A stretch of DNA of 6,018 nt from Methylocaldum sp035627495 (GCF_035627495.1 NZ_DASPLO010000087.1:1-6018), one strand, 5' to 3'. Numbered from the stretch's first letter, positions 1-5,940 are shown. Program-made: numbers and translations. Notes: generated by a model from the letters alone, not told the origin.

Positions 1-226
1 GGAGCCGCTGGAAACGGCAGATTCGGGCCAAAACGAGCCCTCCGGGCGTGGGCAATATCGGGAAAATGGCGGGGCTTGCCGCCTGTTGACCCTTTACGCG
101 CCCCTTTTGTCAGCTAAAGAATCGGTTATTCGAGGTGCCCTTAGGAATATCCGTAGCGATTTTGCGCTCCGAAAAGCACGGGGACGCAGTTCACGATATT
201 TTGTCTTCCCTGATTCCGCGACTCTT

Positions 227-235
227 TGCTATAGT
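227..235 (+). promoter_or_regulatory. Possible extended -10 promoter
   Basis: TGCTATAGT matches the extended -10 form TG-N-TATAAT at all but one specified base. No good -35 box lies 16-18 bases upstream; the TTGTCT at 201-206 is too far away (23 nt). Extended -10 promoters can work without a strong -35. If used, transcription would start near 242 and give an untranslated leader of about 545 nt that includes the palindrome and the JUMPstart element. This is a sequence match only. Confidence 0.35.
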
Positions 236-406
236 GGAGCCCGCCGGTTGGACCGACCGCGTCCGCCGCCCACCCGCGGCCCCCGGCACGCTCAGGGACG
301 GTATCTCGACTTGTGGAGTCTGGCGATGGATAGCGCACCCTCTCCGTTTCCCCGCGACGCTCGCGTACGCCCCACCGGCAGCCGCAGGGCTTCCCGGGCC
401 ATCCCG

Positions 407-415
407 CCCCCCCCC
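407..415 (+). repeat. C9 homopolymer in a G+C-rich stretch
   Basis: Nine consecutive C residues lie within 401-420, in a region of about 76% G+C. The minus strand here carries a G9 run next to shorter G runs, so it could form a G-quadruplex. Such a run may vary in length between cells through replication slippage and is also prone to sequencing error. It lies between the possible promoter and the operon, so any effect would be on the leader RNA and not on a protein. Confidence 0.6.
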
Positions 416-588
416 GCCTCCGGCGCGAAATACAGCCCCTGCCTGATCGTATCTATACGCAGTGAGCCTTTGGGCCTCCGATATTGCCGAGGAACCGTGC
501 GGATCGCCCGGGCAAATAACTGGGATGTTTTGTCTCTCGAGCGAAATATTGTTCGATACGGTATGACTGATATTCTCCACCGCATGTA

Positions 589-606
589 TGTTGTGTTTAC
601 ACAACA
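589..606. promoter_or_regulatory. Perfect palindrome, candidate operator
   Basis: TGTTGTGT (589-596) and ACACAACA (599-606) are perfect reverse complements around a TT centre. An 8-bp half-site pair with a 2-bp centre is typical of a site bound by a dimeric regulator. It is a poor RNA hairpin because the loop is too small. It sits about 45 bases upstream of the JUMPstart-like element and just downstream of a weak promoter-like pair (549-576), a suitable place for a repressor site. I cannot name the regulator. Confidence 0.5.
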
Positions 607-651
607 GGATGGGCGACACGAAAAATGAGACCCAATGCTCTTGAAGCCATT

Positions 652-686
652 CTGGTAGCTTGAACACGAGATCGGCGGTAGTACTG
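652..686 (+). promoter_or_regulatory. JUMPstart / ops-like element
   Basis: CTGGTAGCT at 652-660 is followed 13 bases later by GGCGGTAG at 674-681. From memory, enterobacterial JUMPstart leaders contain these two blocks in this order with nearly this spacing, and GGCGGTAG is the start of the ops signal. Ops pauses RNA polymerase and recruits the NusG paralogue RfaH, so that long surface-polysaccharide, LPS-core and pilus operons are read to the end. The bases after the core (TACTG) differ from the usual E. coli CGTG, so a diverged RfaH or another NusG paralogue may read it. It lies in the leader about 100 bases before the first gene of a polysaccharide operon, which is where it is expected. 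Confidence 0.75.
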
Positions 687-772
687 AAAAGAACAGCGGA
701 CGATCCCAGCAAAAGGATTTAATGCTGAGAGCGTGTACGCTATTAAGGACAAAAAGAATGGAATTTGCAGAA

Positions 773-778
773 AAGGAG
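773..778 (+). promoter_or_regulatory. Shine-Dalgarno site favouring the start at 788
   Basis: AAGGAG ends 9 bases before ATG 788 and is the strongest of three ribosome-binding sites for this frame. In-frame ATGs at 722 (AAGGA at 713-717, only 4 bases away) and 758 (AAGGA at 745-749, 8 bases away) also have sites, so longer products cannot be excluded. Confidence 0.65.
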
Positions 779-787
779 AATCCGCAA

Positions 788-1660
788 ATGAAATCGATTC
801 TAAAGGACTTGCTTGGCTTGCTTGCAAGCATATTCGTATTTTTCAACCTTGACACCCTAAGTCCGGGAGCAAGCACAATCTCCAGCGCCTCGCCAGCCAC
901 AAAAGTTTTGGCAGTTGTGGCGGTGTTAGCTATCTTGGCAGGTTGGCGATTTTGGACTAGGTACTCCATATACCTTCCTCTACTGCTGGTTATAAGCACC
1001 AGCTTTGTCATTTTCGCGATTCATCCAAAACAGACTCATTGGCAGTTTGTTAACGCTTTAGAAACTATCTTTTTGAGTATCTTTGTGTATTTTTCGTATG
1101 CTGTTTCCAAGTGGATGTCCTACGTTTCGGACGAATTTGAACACATGCTTATGAAGAATATCAATAACCCTATAGCAAAACTTACCGATTCATTGGATGA
1201 GGTTAACAAGTGCCTCTATCAGAGTCGTCGTTCTGGCCACCCACTTAGCATTATCTTGTTGGATGTAAAAAAAAACCCGAACCCGGCTTTACTTACAACT
1301 TGTCAAGAAAAGATTTTTCGCGAACTTGCAAAGCGTTACCTGACGCAGCACATAAGGCTGCGATTAATAAATCGCATTATCTCTGGCTTTCGGCGAAGCG
1401 ACGTGATTGCGATGTGTACGGAATATGAATCACGTTTGATAATCATGTGCCCTTCAACAAGTATTGACGAATGCAATACAGTGATCCAACGGATCCAAGA
1501 CAATGCCACACGGGAGTTAGACCTTCCCGTATCACTTGGGACAGCGTCTTTCCCGAATGACGGATTTACGCTTGAAGCATTGATTAAGACCGCCGAAACA
1601 CATCTGGTGGAAGGCAAACCTGATTTGCCTATGGCAGGAACCGAGGAGCAAGCCGCATGA
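788..1660 (+). CDS. Membrane protein with degenerate GGDEF domain, putative c-di-GMP receptor
   Basis: This 290-residue protein has four likely membrane segments (about residues 8-20, 38-56, 60-78 and 88-108), then a cytoplasmic domain (about 120-280) with the pattern of a GGDEF domain: PLSIILLDV at 152-160, SDVIA at 204-208, LIIMCP at 217-222, and VSLGTASFP followed by LIKTAE near the end. The catalytic GGDEF signature is replaced by polar residues (TEYES or YESRL, 211-217), so diguanylate cyclase activity is not expected. An RxxD motif (R202-D205) sits where the inhibitory c-di-GMP site of GGDEF proteins lies. PelD has this architecture in part (membrane segments, inactive GGDEF, I-site) and is the c-di-GMP receptor for Pel export; no GAF domain is seen here. 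It is first in the operon and overlaps the sugar transferase gene by 4 bp. A nine-A run (1267-1275) crosses codons 160-163. The receptor role is inferred. Confidence 0.8.
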   Translation: MKSILKDLLGLLASIFVFFNLDTLSPGASTISSASPATKVLAVVAVLAILAGWRFWTRYSIYLPLLLVISTSFVIFAIHPKQTHWQFVNALETIFLSIFVYFSYAVSKWMSYVSDEFEHMLMKNINNPIAKLTDSLDEVNKCLYQSRRSGHPLSIILLDVKKNPNPALLTTCQEKIFRELAKRYLTQHIRLRLINRIISGFRRSDVIAMCTEYESRLIIMCPSTSIDECNTVIQRIQDNATRELDLPVSLGTASFPNDGFTLEALIKTAETHLVEGKPDLPMAGTEEQAA

Positions 1661-2349
1661 TTACCCCTACTCTCAAACAGCGATATGGGAATGATCTCGA
1701 CTGGTTAAGCCGTTTTAAACCAAGGTTACAAGTGTTCGATAATCACACATATGTACTATCGAAGCGGCTCATCGATGTGTTTCTAGTAGTTATTACTGCA
1801 CCGATATGGGTGGCTTTGTTGATACTAATCGCATTGCTCATTAAATTGGAGTCACCAAGAGATTCTGCCTTTTTCTTTCAGGAAAGGACCGGTAAGAATG
1901 GCCAACGGTTTCGAATATATAAGTTCAGAACCATGGTTCCCAATGCCGAGGCATTGAAACAAACACTCATGCATTTGAATGAATTGCAGTGGCCTGACTT
2001 CAAAATTAAGAATGATCCAAGGATAACCCGTGTAGGCCGGATATTAAGAAAAACAAGCCTGGATGAACTCCCTCAGGTCTTTAATCTTTTGTTTGGTCAG
2101 ATGACACTCGTGGGACCACGGCCAACTTCTTTCCGCCCCGAGACCTATCAGCTATGGCAGACCGAACGGCTTGATGTCATACCCGGAATCACGGGTCTAT
2201 GGCAGATTCAAGGGAGAAACACAACGGAATTCGATGAACGGTCGCAGCTGGATATCGCCTATATTCAGCGAGCTTGTCTCCGGCTCGATTTGGAGATACT
2301 TCTACGAACCTTCCGAGTCATTCTGGCTCAGCGTGCACTCGGTTGTTAA
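1657..2349 (+). CDS. Initiating sugar-phosphate transferase (undecaprenyl-phosphate, small monotopic type)
   Basis: This 230-residue protein is a bacterial sugar transferase (polyprenyl-phosphate phosphoglycosyl transferase) that moves a sugar phosphate from a UDP-sugar to undecaprenyl phosphate, the first step of repeat-unit assembly at the inner membrane. Visible motifs in order: KRLIDV (36-41); one hydrophobic re-entrant helix with a central proline (about 40-63, P49); QERTGKNGQRF then YKFRTM (75-93); NDPRITRVGRILRKTSLDEL (119-138), where D136-E137 match the catalytic Asp-Glu dyad of PglC; GPRPTSF (153-159); PGITGLWQIQGRN (176-188); and LDIAYI (198-203). It lacks the large N-terminal multi-pass region of WbaP/WcaJ-type enzymes, so it is the short form. 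The start has GAGGAG at 1643-1648, 8 bases upstream, and its ATG overlaps the previous stop (ATGA), which implies translational coupling. The sugar cannot be told from sequence. Confidence 0.93.
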   Translation: MITPTLKQRYGNDLDWLSRFKPRLQVFDNHTYVLSKRLIDVFLVVITAPIWVALLILIALLIKLESPRDSAFFFQERTGKNGQRFRIYKFRTMVPNAEALKQTLMHLNELQWPDFKIKNDPRITRVGRILRKTSLDELPQVFNLLFGQMTLVGPRPTSFRPETYQLWQTERLDVIPGITGLWQIQGRNTTEFDERSQLDIAYIQRACLRLDLEILLRTFRVILAQRALGC

Positions 2350-2392
2350 AAGCCAGAACCTGGCTTATTGCGGCACTCATCTCAACTGAGAT
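2350..2392 (+). repeat. Two back-to-back hairpins between sugar transferase and ligase/polymerase genes
   Basis: AAGCCAG (2350-2356) pairs with CTGGCTT (2360-2366) around a 3-base loop, starting immediately after the stop codon. A second inverted repeat follows: ATCTCA (2379-2384) and TGAGAT (2387-2392), with only 2 bases between. No U-run follows either one, so they are not typical intrinsic terminators. They may stabilise the upstream message, mark a processing site, or limit ribosome access to the weakly marked start at 2401. Confidence 0.5.
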
Positions 2393-2400
2393 TGAGAACC

Positions 2401-3951
2401 ATGAAATTTAGTCGGCACGAGGTGAATCACGTGTGGTCGAGAACAACGTCATGGGCGTCCCAACTCCCAGGGTTTGGGCACCGAATTTCCGCACAAAAAT
2501 GGGATCTTTTGGCACTAGGTACAAGCGTGCTGGTGCCCTTTCTATTGGTATCTCGCTTCGACGCTCTCGAACTGAGTTTAATGTTCGTCATCGTATTCCT
2601 TGGGCTCCCGCTGATAATCCTGACCTTCGTACGGATCGAGTGGGGTCTGGCGGCTTTGACGTTTGTCGCCTACACGAACGCCGCCGACGTCGCCATCGAA
2701 CACGGGGTGCCTTCGCCGGCTAAGATATACGGCATCACATTACTAATAGCGGCTACCCTCCACATAATCCGTGGTTATAAACCGATTGGGGCGGGAACAC
2801 CGGCACTCATAACCCTGATATATATGTTACTGATTCTCGCCTCATTATCGTATTCGGATTATTTCAGAGACGCACGCGAACCGGTCATCAACTATATCAG
2901 GGAAGGGATGATTTGTATTCTCATGATATTGACATTAAGGACTGGCGCCATGTTTAAACTCCTGATTTGGTCATTGATAATCGCAGCACTGTTCCTCGGA
3001 TCAATGAATTTACTGCAGTTTATAACGGGTGCGTATTGGTTCAACTTTGCGGGATTTGCAAACGCTGAATATGATGAACTTGCAAAAGAGCTAGGCGATT
3101 ACCGAATATCGGGACCTTTGGCGGATCCAAACTTTTATGCTCTTATTCTTCTACCCATTGTTCCATTATGTATAGAGCGCCTGTTAAACGAACCGATGCG
3201 TTTCCTTCGTCCCGTGGCGGCAGTTACTCTCGCTACGGTACTTTTAGCCATCAGTCTCACCTACTCTCGCGGCGCACTCATTGGCCTCGTTGGAATGCTT
3301 GGCGTGGCACTTATACGCATTCGAATTCCTCCCAAAGCCTTAGCATTAGGTCTGGTCGTGATGCTCTGCGTACTACCATTTACTCCGAATGCGTATATCA
3401 CTCGCATAAACGATATGATTGCCACCATTGCCGGCGATAAAGCCGCTTCTGAGACTAGCGCCGCAGATGTTTCAGTCGACGGACGCTTGGCTGAAATGCA
3501 GGTTGCTTGGCGTATGTTTACGGATAATCCGTTATTTGGAGTGGGGGCTGGTAGCTACATTTTCAATTTCCAGAGTTATAGTCAGGATTTACATCTAATC
3601 AATCGCGGCGAAGACCGAAATGCACACAACCTTTATCTTCAGATAGCGGCAGAAAGAGGACTTATCGGTTTGGCGGCTTTCGGCACCTTATTATGGTTTA
3701 TGGCCCAAAGCTTACGACGCTCCAAACATATGTTTCAAGAGGCAGGATGCTACGACTACGGAACTCTCGCAACCGCCTTTAGCACAGGACTTGTTGGCTT
3801 TCTGATAAGCAGCTTCTTTCTGCATGATTCTTATCCGAAATACTTTTGGATACTAATAGGTATTACCCTCTCCTTACCCCAAGCTGCTCAGTGGGAAATA
3901 GCTCGCTTTCGTAGACGCTCGCTCTCTTTGCAACCTTCCCTCAACAACTAG
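2401..3951 (+). CDS. O-antigen ligase / polysaccharide polymerase family membrane protein (Wzy_C)
   Basis: This 516-residue polytopic inner-membrane protein has about a dozen hydrophobic segments and the pattern of the O-antigen ligase/polymerase (Wzy_C) family: SGPLADPNFYA (237-247), TYSRGALIGL (287-296), then a large periplasmic loop with DGRLAEMQ (360-367), DNPLFGVGAGSY (375-386) and NAHNLYLQIAAERGLIGL (407-424). H409 corresponds to the conserved His of the ligase family. Such proteins either polymerise undecaprenyl-linked repeat units or transfer a glycan to an acceptor in the periplasm. Next to an initiating transferase and a Wzz-type protein, polymerase is the likelier role, but sequence does not settle it. 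The start is uncertain: ATG 2401 has only a weak TGAGA 3 bases away, and a TTG at 2368 would add 11 residues with no better site. The gene lies 51 bases after the transferase gene and 16 bases before the next. Confidence 0.9.
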   Translation: MKFSRHEVNHVWSRTTSWASQLPGFGHRISAQKWDLLALGTSVLVPFLLVSRFDALELSLMFVIVFLGLPLIILTFVRIEWGLAALTFVAYTNAADVAIEHGVPSPAKIYGITLLIAATLHIIRGYKPIGAGTPALITLIYMLLILASLSYSDYFRDAREPVINYIREGMICILMILTLRTGAMFKLLIWSLIIAALFLGSMNLLQFITGAYWFNFAGFANAEYDELAKELGDYRISGPLADPNFYALILLPIVPLCIERLLNEPMRFLRPVAAVTLATVLLAISLTYSRGALIGLVGMLGVALIRIRIPPKALALGLVVMLCVLPFTPNAYITRINDMIATIAGDKAASETSAADVSVDGRLAEMQVAWRMFTDNPLFGVGAGSYIFNFQSYSQDLHLINRGEDRNAHNLYLQIAAERGLIGLAAFGTLLWFMAQSLRRSKHMFQEAGCYDYGTLATAFSTGLVGFLISSFFLHDSYPKYFWILIGITLSLPQAAQWEIARFRRRSLSLQPSLNN

Positions 3952-3955
3952 CTAT

Positions 3956-3960
3956 AAGGA
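3956..3960 (+). promoter_or_regulatory. Shine-Dalgarno site for the GTG start at 3968
   Basis: AAGGA lies 7 bases before GTG 3968, in the 16-base gap after the ligase/polymerase gene. It supports GTG over the next in-frame ATG at 4004, which has no comparable site. Confidence 0.7.
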
Positions 3961-3967
3961 TATAACC

Positions 3968-5383
3968 GTGATACCAGATAACCGAAGGATAACAGGTTCT
4001 AATATGCTGGCTATGCTGCTTAGGCACAAATATAAGGCTTTGGCGGCATTTTTAATTGCTTTATCGGTTGGAACAATTACCGCACTTCTCGAAAAACCTG
4101 TTTATGAAGCGCATGCTGCGCTATTATTCAATCTGGGTCGTGAGTATAGATATATACCCGAATTTAGTGGCGCTTATAATAGCTCTAGACGCGAGTTTCG
4201 AATGGAGGAATTGCTTAACACTGAAACGGAACTTCTAAACAGTACCGATTTACGTCAAAAAGTCATCACGGCGATTGGTATTAAAAGCTTATACCCGGAA
4301 CTGAAAAATGCAGATTCACGGGACCAAGCCGTAATGGATGAGGCTCTGTTATATTTCGACAAATCCCTTGCGGTCAAAAGCGTAAAGAATTCGGGCGTCA
4401 TCCACGTATATTTCGCGCATACGGACTCCGCCATTGCAAAGCGGGTTGTCGATTTATTGGTTACCAATTTTATTGAGAAGCATGTACGACTTTACGGGGA
4501 CTCTCGTACTCCATTTTTTGAACAAAAGGTCGCTGAATACACAGTAGGCTTGAATGAAGTCACACATTCGTTGCAAGACTTCAAGCAGCAATACGGTATA
4601 GTCAACGTTGACGAACAGATACGATTGTTACTTCAAAGACAATCGGTGGTAGAAGAAACATTGCGGCTTTCGAAATCGAGAGTTAATGAACTGTCTCATA
4701 AGCTGGCTTCTCTTCAAAAATTGAAAAATAAGATGCCACAACATGGCGAGTTCGCTCAGCAGAGGCTTCTCGAACTTCAAATAAAAGAACAGGATCTTTT
4801 GAAAAAATACAACGAGAACAGCAGAACCGTGGCTGAAGTCCGAAAGGATATCGCTAATGTCAAAGAATTTTTGCGCAAGGACGAAGAAGAAGCATCCGGT
4901 CGGTTTCGTCGCCTACCAAACCAGGATTACTGGGCATTGGAATTAGAAACGACGCACCTTGAACCTGAATTGGCAAGTGCCCAGGCAACCATAAAGGATG
5001 CTGAGCAAACCCTAAGGCAGATTAATGACCAATTGTCGGTTATTAATATGCATAAGGGAGAACTGCTGGATCTGGAGACGCGATTAGCGGTTAAGCAAGG
5101 TCTCTATAGGGATTATCTGAGCAAACTCGAGGAAACCAAGATTTCCGAAGAGCTTGATCTTAAGAAAGTTACCAATGTTCGCGTCTTCCAGGAATCCACG
5201 ATTTCTCCGAAGCCATTAAATGCGTCGAAGTTAATTAAGATAACGGTTGGCGCACTTTTTGGCCTTTTGGCTGCCTTTAGCGTGGCCTATTTTGCGGAGT
5301 TCAGAAGACGCGCGTTTTACGCGCCGGAAGGCGCTGAAGAAAAGCTAGGCGTACCGGTTCTGGCTCGAATCCCAGCACCTTAG
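3968..5383 (+). CDS. Wzz/GumC-type polysaccharide co-polymerase (chain-length determinant)
   Basis: This 471-residue protein has the co-polymerase layout: a short cytoplasmic N-terminus, a membrane segment (about 23-41), a long periplasmic region rich in coiled coil (about 185-400), a GNVR-like stretch (LYRDYLSKLEETKISEEL, 379-396), the proline motif SPKPLNASK (413-421) and a second membrane segment (about 422-443). It ends with GAEEKLGVPVLARIPAP (455-471). Such proteins form oligomers that set chain length and assist export with Wzy and an outer-membrane channel. There is no Walker-type tyrosine kinase domain after the last segment; in fused forms, this final stretch leads into that domain. 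Its stop (5381-5383) lies exactly on the border of an insertion sequence, so the end may be native or may have been created by the insertion (see findings). It is the last visible gene of the operon. Confidence 0.92.
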   Translation: MIPDNRRITGSNMLAMLLRHKYKALAAFLIALSVGTITALLEKPVYEAHAALLFNLGREYRYIPEFSGAYNSSRREFRMEELLNTETELLNSTDLRQKVITAIGIKSLYPELKNADSRDQAVMDEALLYFDKSLAVKSVKNSGVIHVYFAHTDSAIAKRVVDLLVTNFIEKHVRLYGDSRTPFFEQKVAEYTVGLNEVTHSLQDFKQQYGIVNVDEQIRLLLQRQSVVEETLRLSKSRVNELSHKLASLQKLKNKMPQHGEFAQQRLLELQIKEQDLLKKYNENSRTVAEVRKDIANVKEFLRKDEEEASGRFRRLPNQDYWALELETTHLEPELASAQATIKDAEQTLRQINDQLSVINMHKGELLDLETRLAVKQGLYRDYLSKLEETKISEELDLKKVTNVRVFQESTISPKPLNASKLIKITVGALFGLLAAFSVAYFAEFRRRAFYAPEGAEEKLGVPVLARIPAP

Positions 5384-5880
5384 GGCGTTTTCAATTCGAC
5401 TAAGAGTCGCGAACGAAACCGTTCGACGAAGCGCAGACCGATAATGGCGCAGGCTAGTTTCAGCCAGGCCGAGTGAATGTCGTCCCGTCGCTCAAAGCGG
5501 ATGCGAAGTTTCGCGAATCCGGAGAACCAGGCGAGCGTGCGCTCGACGGCCCAGCGATAGCGGCCTAAACGTTCGAAGCGCTTGACTCCGCGTCGGGCAA
5601 TGCGGGGCTGAATGCCCCGGCAGCGGAGATGAGCGCGACACCGGCGATAGTCGTAGCCTTTTTCGGCGTGCAGTTTGTTTGGCCAGCGGCGCGGTTTCCC
5701 TGGCAGGCCGGGCACCGTAGGCAAGGCATCCACCAGCGCTTCGAAGACTCGGGGATCATGGCGCTGGGCCGGTAATCAATACCGCTAACGGAATACCGTG
5801 GCCACCGACGACGACGTGGCGCTTGGTGCCGAGTTTGCCCCGGTCGGTGGGGTTAGCACCCGTCACTTGGCCCCGGGACT
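5380..5880 (-). pseudogene. Decayed IS5-family transposase, C-terminal part
   Basis: Read on the minus strand from 5880, one frame gives RGQVTGANPTDRGKLGTK, then HVVVGGHGIPLAVLITG, the middle of an IS5-family transposase. The rest continues in another frame from about 5763 down to a TAA at 5380-5382: RHDPRVFEALVDALP, then AEKGYDYRRCRAHLRCRG, WAVERTLAWFSGF and RRDDIHSAWLKLACAIIGLR. The two frames meet at 5764-5770, where the usual TGANRHD is short by 2 bases, so a deletion is likely. The N-terminal part is missing, cut off by a second element. The Asp normally present in the ADKGYD-type motif is Glu here, while the Glu of the VER motif is kept. The product should be inactive. Its high G+C contrasts with the operon. 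Confidence 0.85.
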
Positions 5881-5881
5881 A
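5383..5881 (-). mobile_element. IS5-family insertion sequence, interrupted remnant
   Basis: The left border is set by the abrupt end of the Wzz gene and by the sequence GGGCGTTTTCAATTCG from 5383, which resembles the end of the second element at 5882 (GGTTCTGTTGACATTTCG). The insertion lies at TTAG (5380-5383), fitting IS5-family targets (TA or YTAR). The other end is not in the window because another element is inserted near 5880. A 5-bp hairpin (CGACT 5397-5401, AGTCG 5405-5409) lies inside the end of the transposase frame. The exact boundary base is uncertain by one or two. Confidence 0.7.
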
Positions 5882-5921
5882 GGTTCTGTTGACATTTCGG
5901 GAGCTCTCCGGCGAAGTCGCT

Positions 5922-5940
5922 CGCCATTTACGAAATGGCG
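5922..5940 (+). promoter_or_regulatory. Hairpin covering the transposase start codon
   Basis: CGCCATTT (5922-5929) and AAATGGCG (5933-5940) are perfect reverse complements around ACG. T5921 and A5941 extend the stem to 9 bp. The ATG at 5935-5937 lies in the 3' arm, so the start would be buried in transcripts reading in from outside. Other IS families (IS10, IS50) use comparable structures to block transposase synthesis from read-through RNA; that role here is inferred. Confidence 0.55.

Larger units (their letters stand above)
1..787. other. Long non-coding leader upstream of the polysaccharide operon
   Basis: No convincing gene is seen in this stretch. The reading frames crossing it on both strands are low-complexity Pro/Arg/Ala/Gly strings with no recognisable domain. 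A short open frame reaching in from the left edge and ending in TGA at 87-89 could be the tail of an upstream gene, but 28 codons are too few to judge. Composition changes along the stretch: 241-420 is about 76% G+C, while the last 350 bases approach the lower value of the operon. It contains a possible extended -10 promoter, a C9 run, an 18-bp palindrome and a JUMPstart/ops-like element, each listed separately. A weak alternative promoter, TTGTTC (549-554), 16 nt, TATTCT (571-576), lies just before the palindrome. Confidence 0.6.

Noticed and set aside
68..83. GGCGG...CCGCC hairpin as an upstream terminator
   Set aside because: The stem is only 5 bp and is not followed by a U-run.
3..89. Tail of an upstream gene ending at TGA 87-89
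   Set aside because: Only 28 codons are visible and other frames are equally open, so it cannot be supported.
86..628. 180-codon open frame on the + strand from a TTG
   Set aside because: Product is a Pro/Arg-rich low-complexity string with no domain. It is open because the region is G+C-rich, it lacks a ribosome site, and it spans the likely regulatory elements.
563..628. 21-codon leader peptide from ATG 563
   Set aside because: No ribosome site upstream and no run of regulatory codons. It overlaps the palindrome.
191..712. 173-codon open frame on the minus strand
   Set aside because: Gly/Ala/Arg-rich translation of the G+C island; no homology pattern, and it would run against the JUMPstart orientation.
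240..787. c-di-GMP (GEMM) riboswitch in the leader
   Set aside because: Considered because of the c-di-GMP-like first gene, but the conserved CACGCAAAG-type core is not present.
292..1011. 239-codon open frame on the minus strand
   Set aside because: It is antisense to the membrane segments of the 788-1660 gene and the G+C-rich leader, with no recognisable motif.
2368..2400. TTG 2368 as start of the ligase/polymerase gene
   Set aside because: It overlaps the end of a hairpin region, has no ribosome site, and adds only 11 residues without family features.
5764..5770. Programmed frameshift joining two transposase frames
   Set aside because: No slippery run is present, and the position is further downstream than usual for two-frame IS5 elements; a 2-base deletion explains it better.
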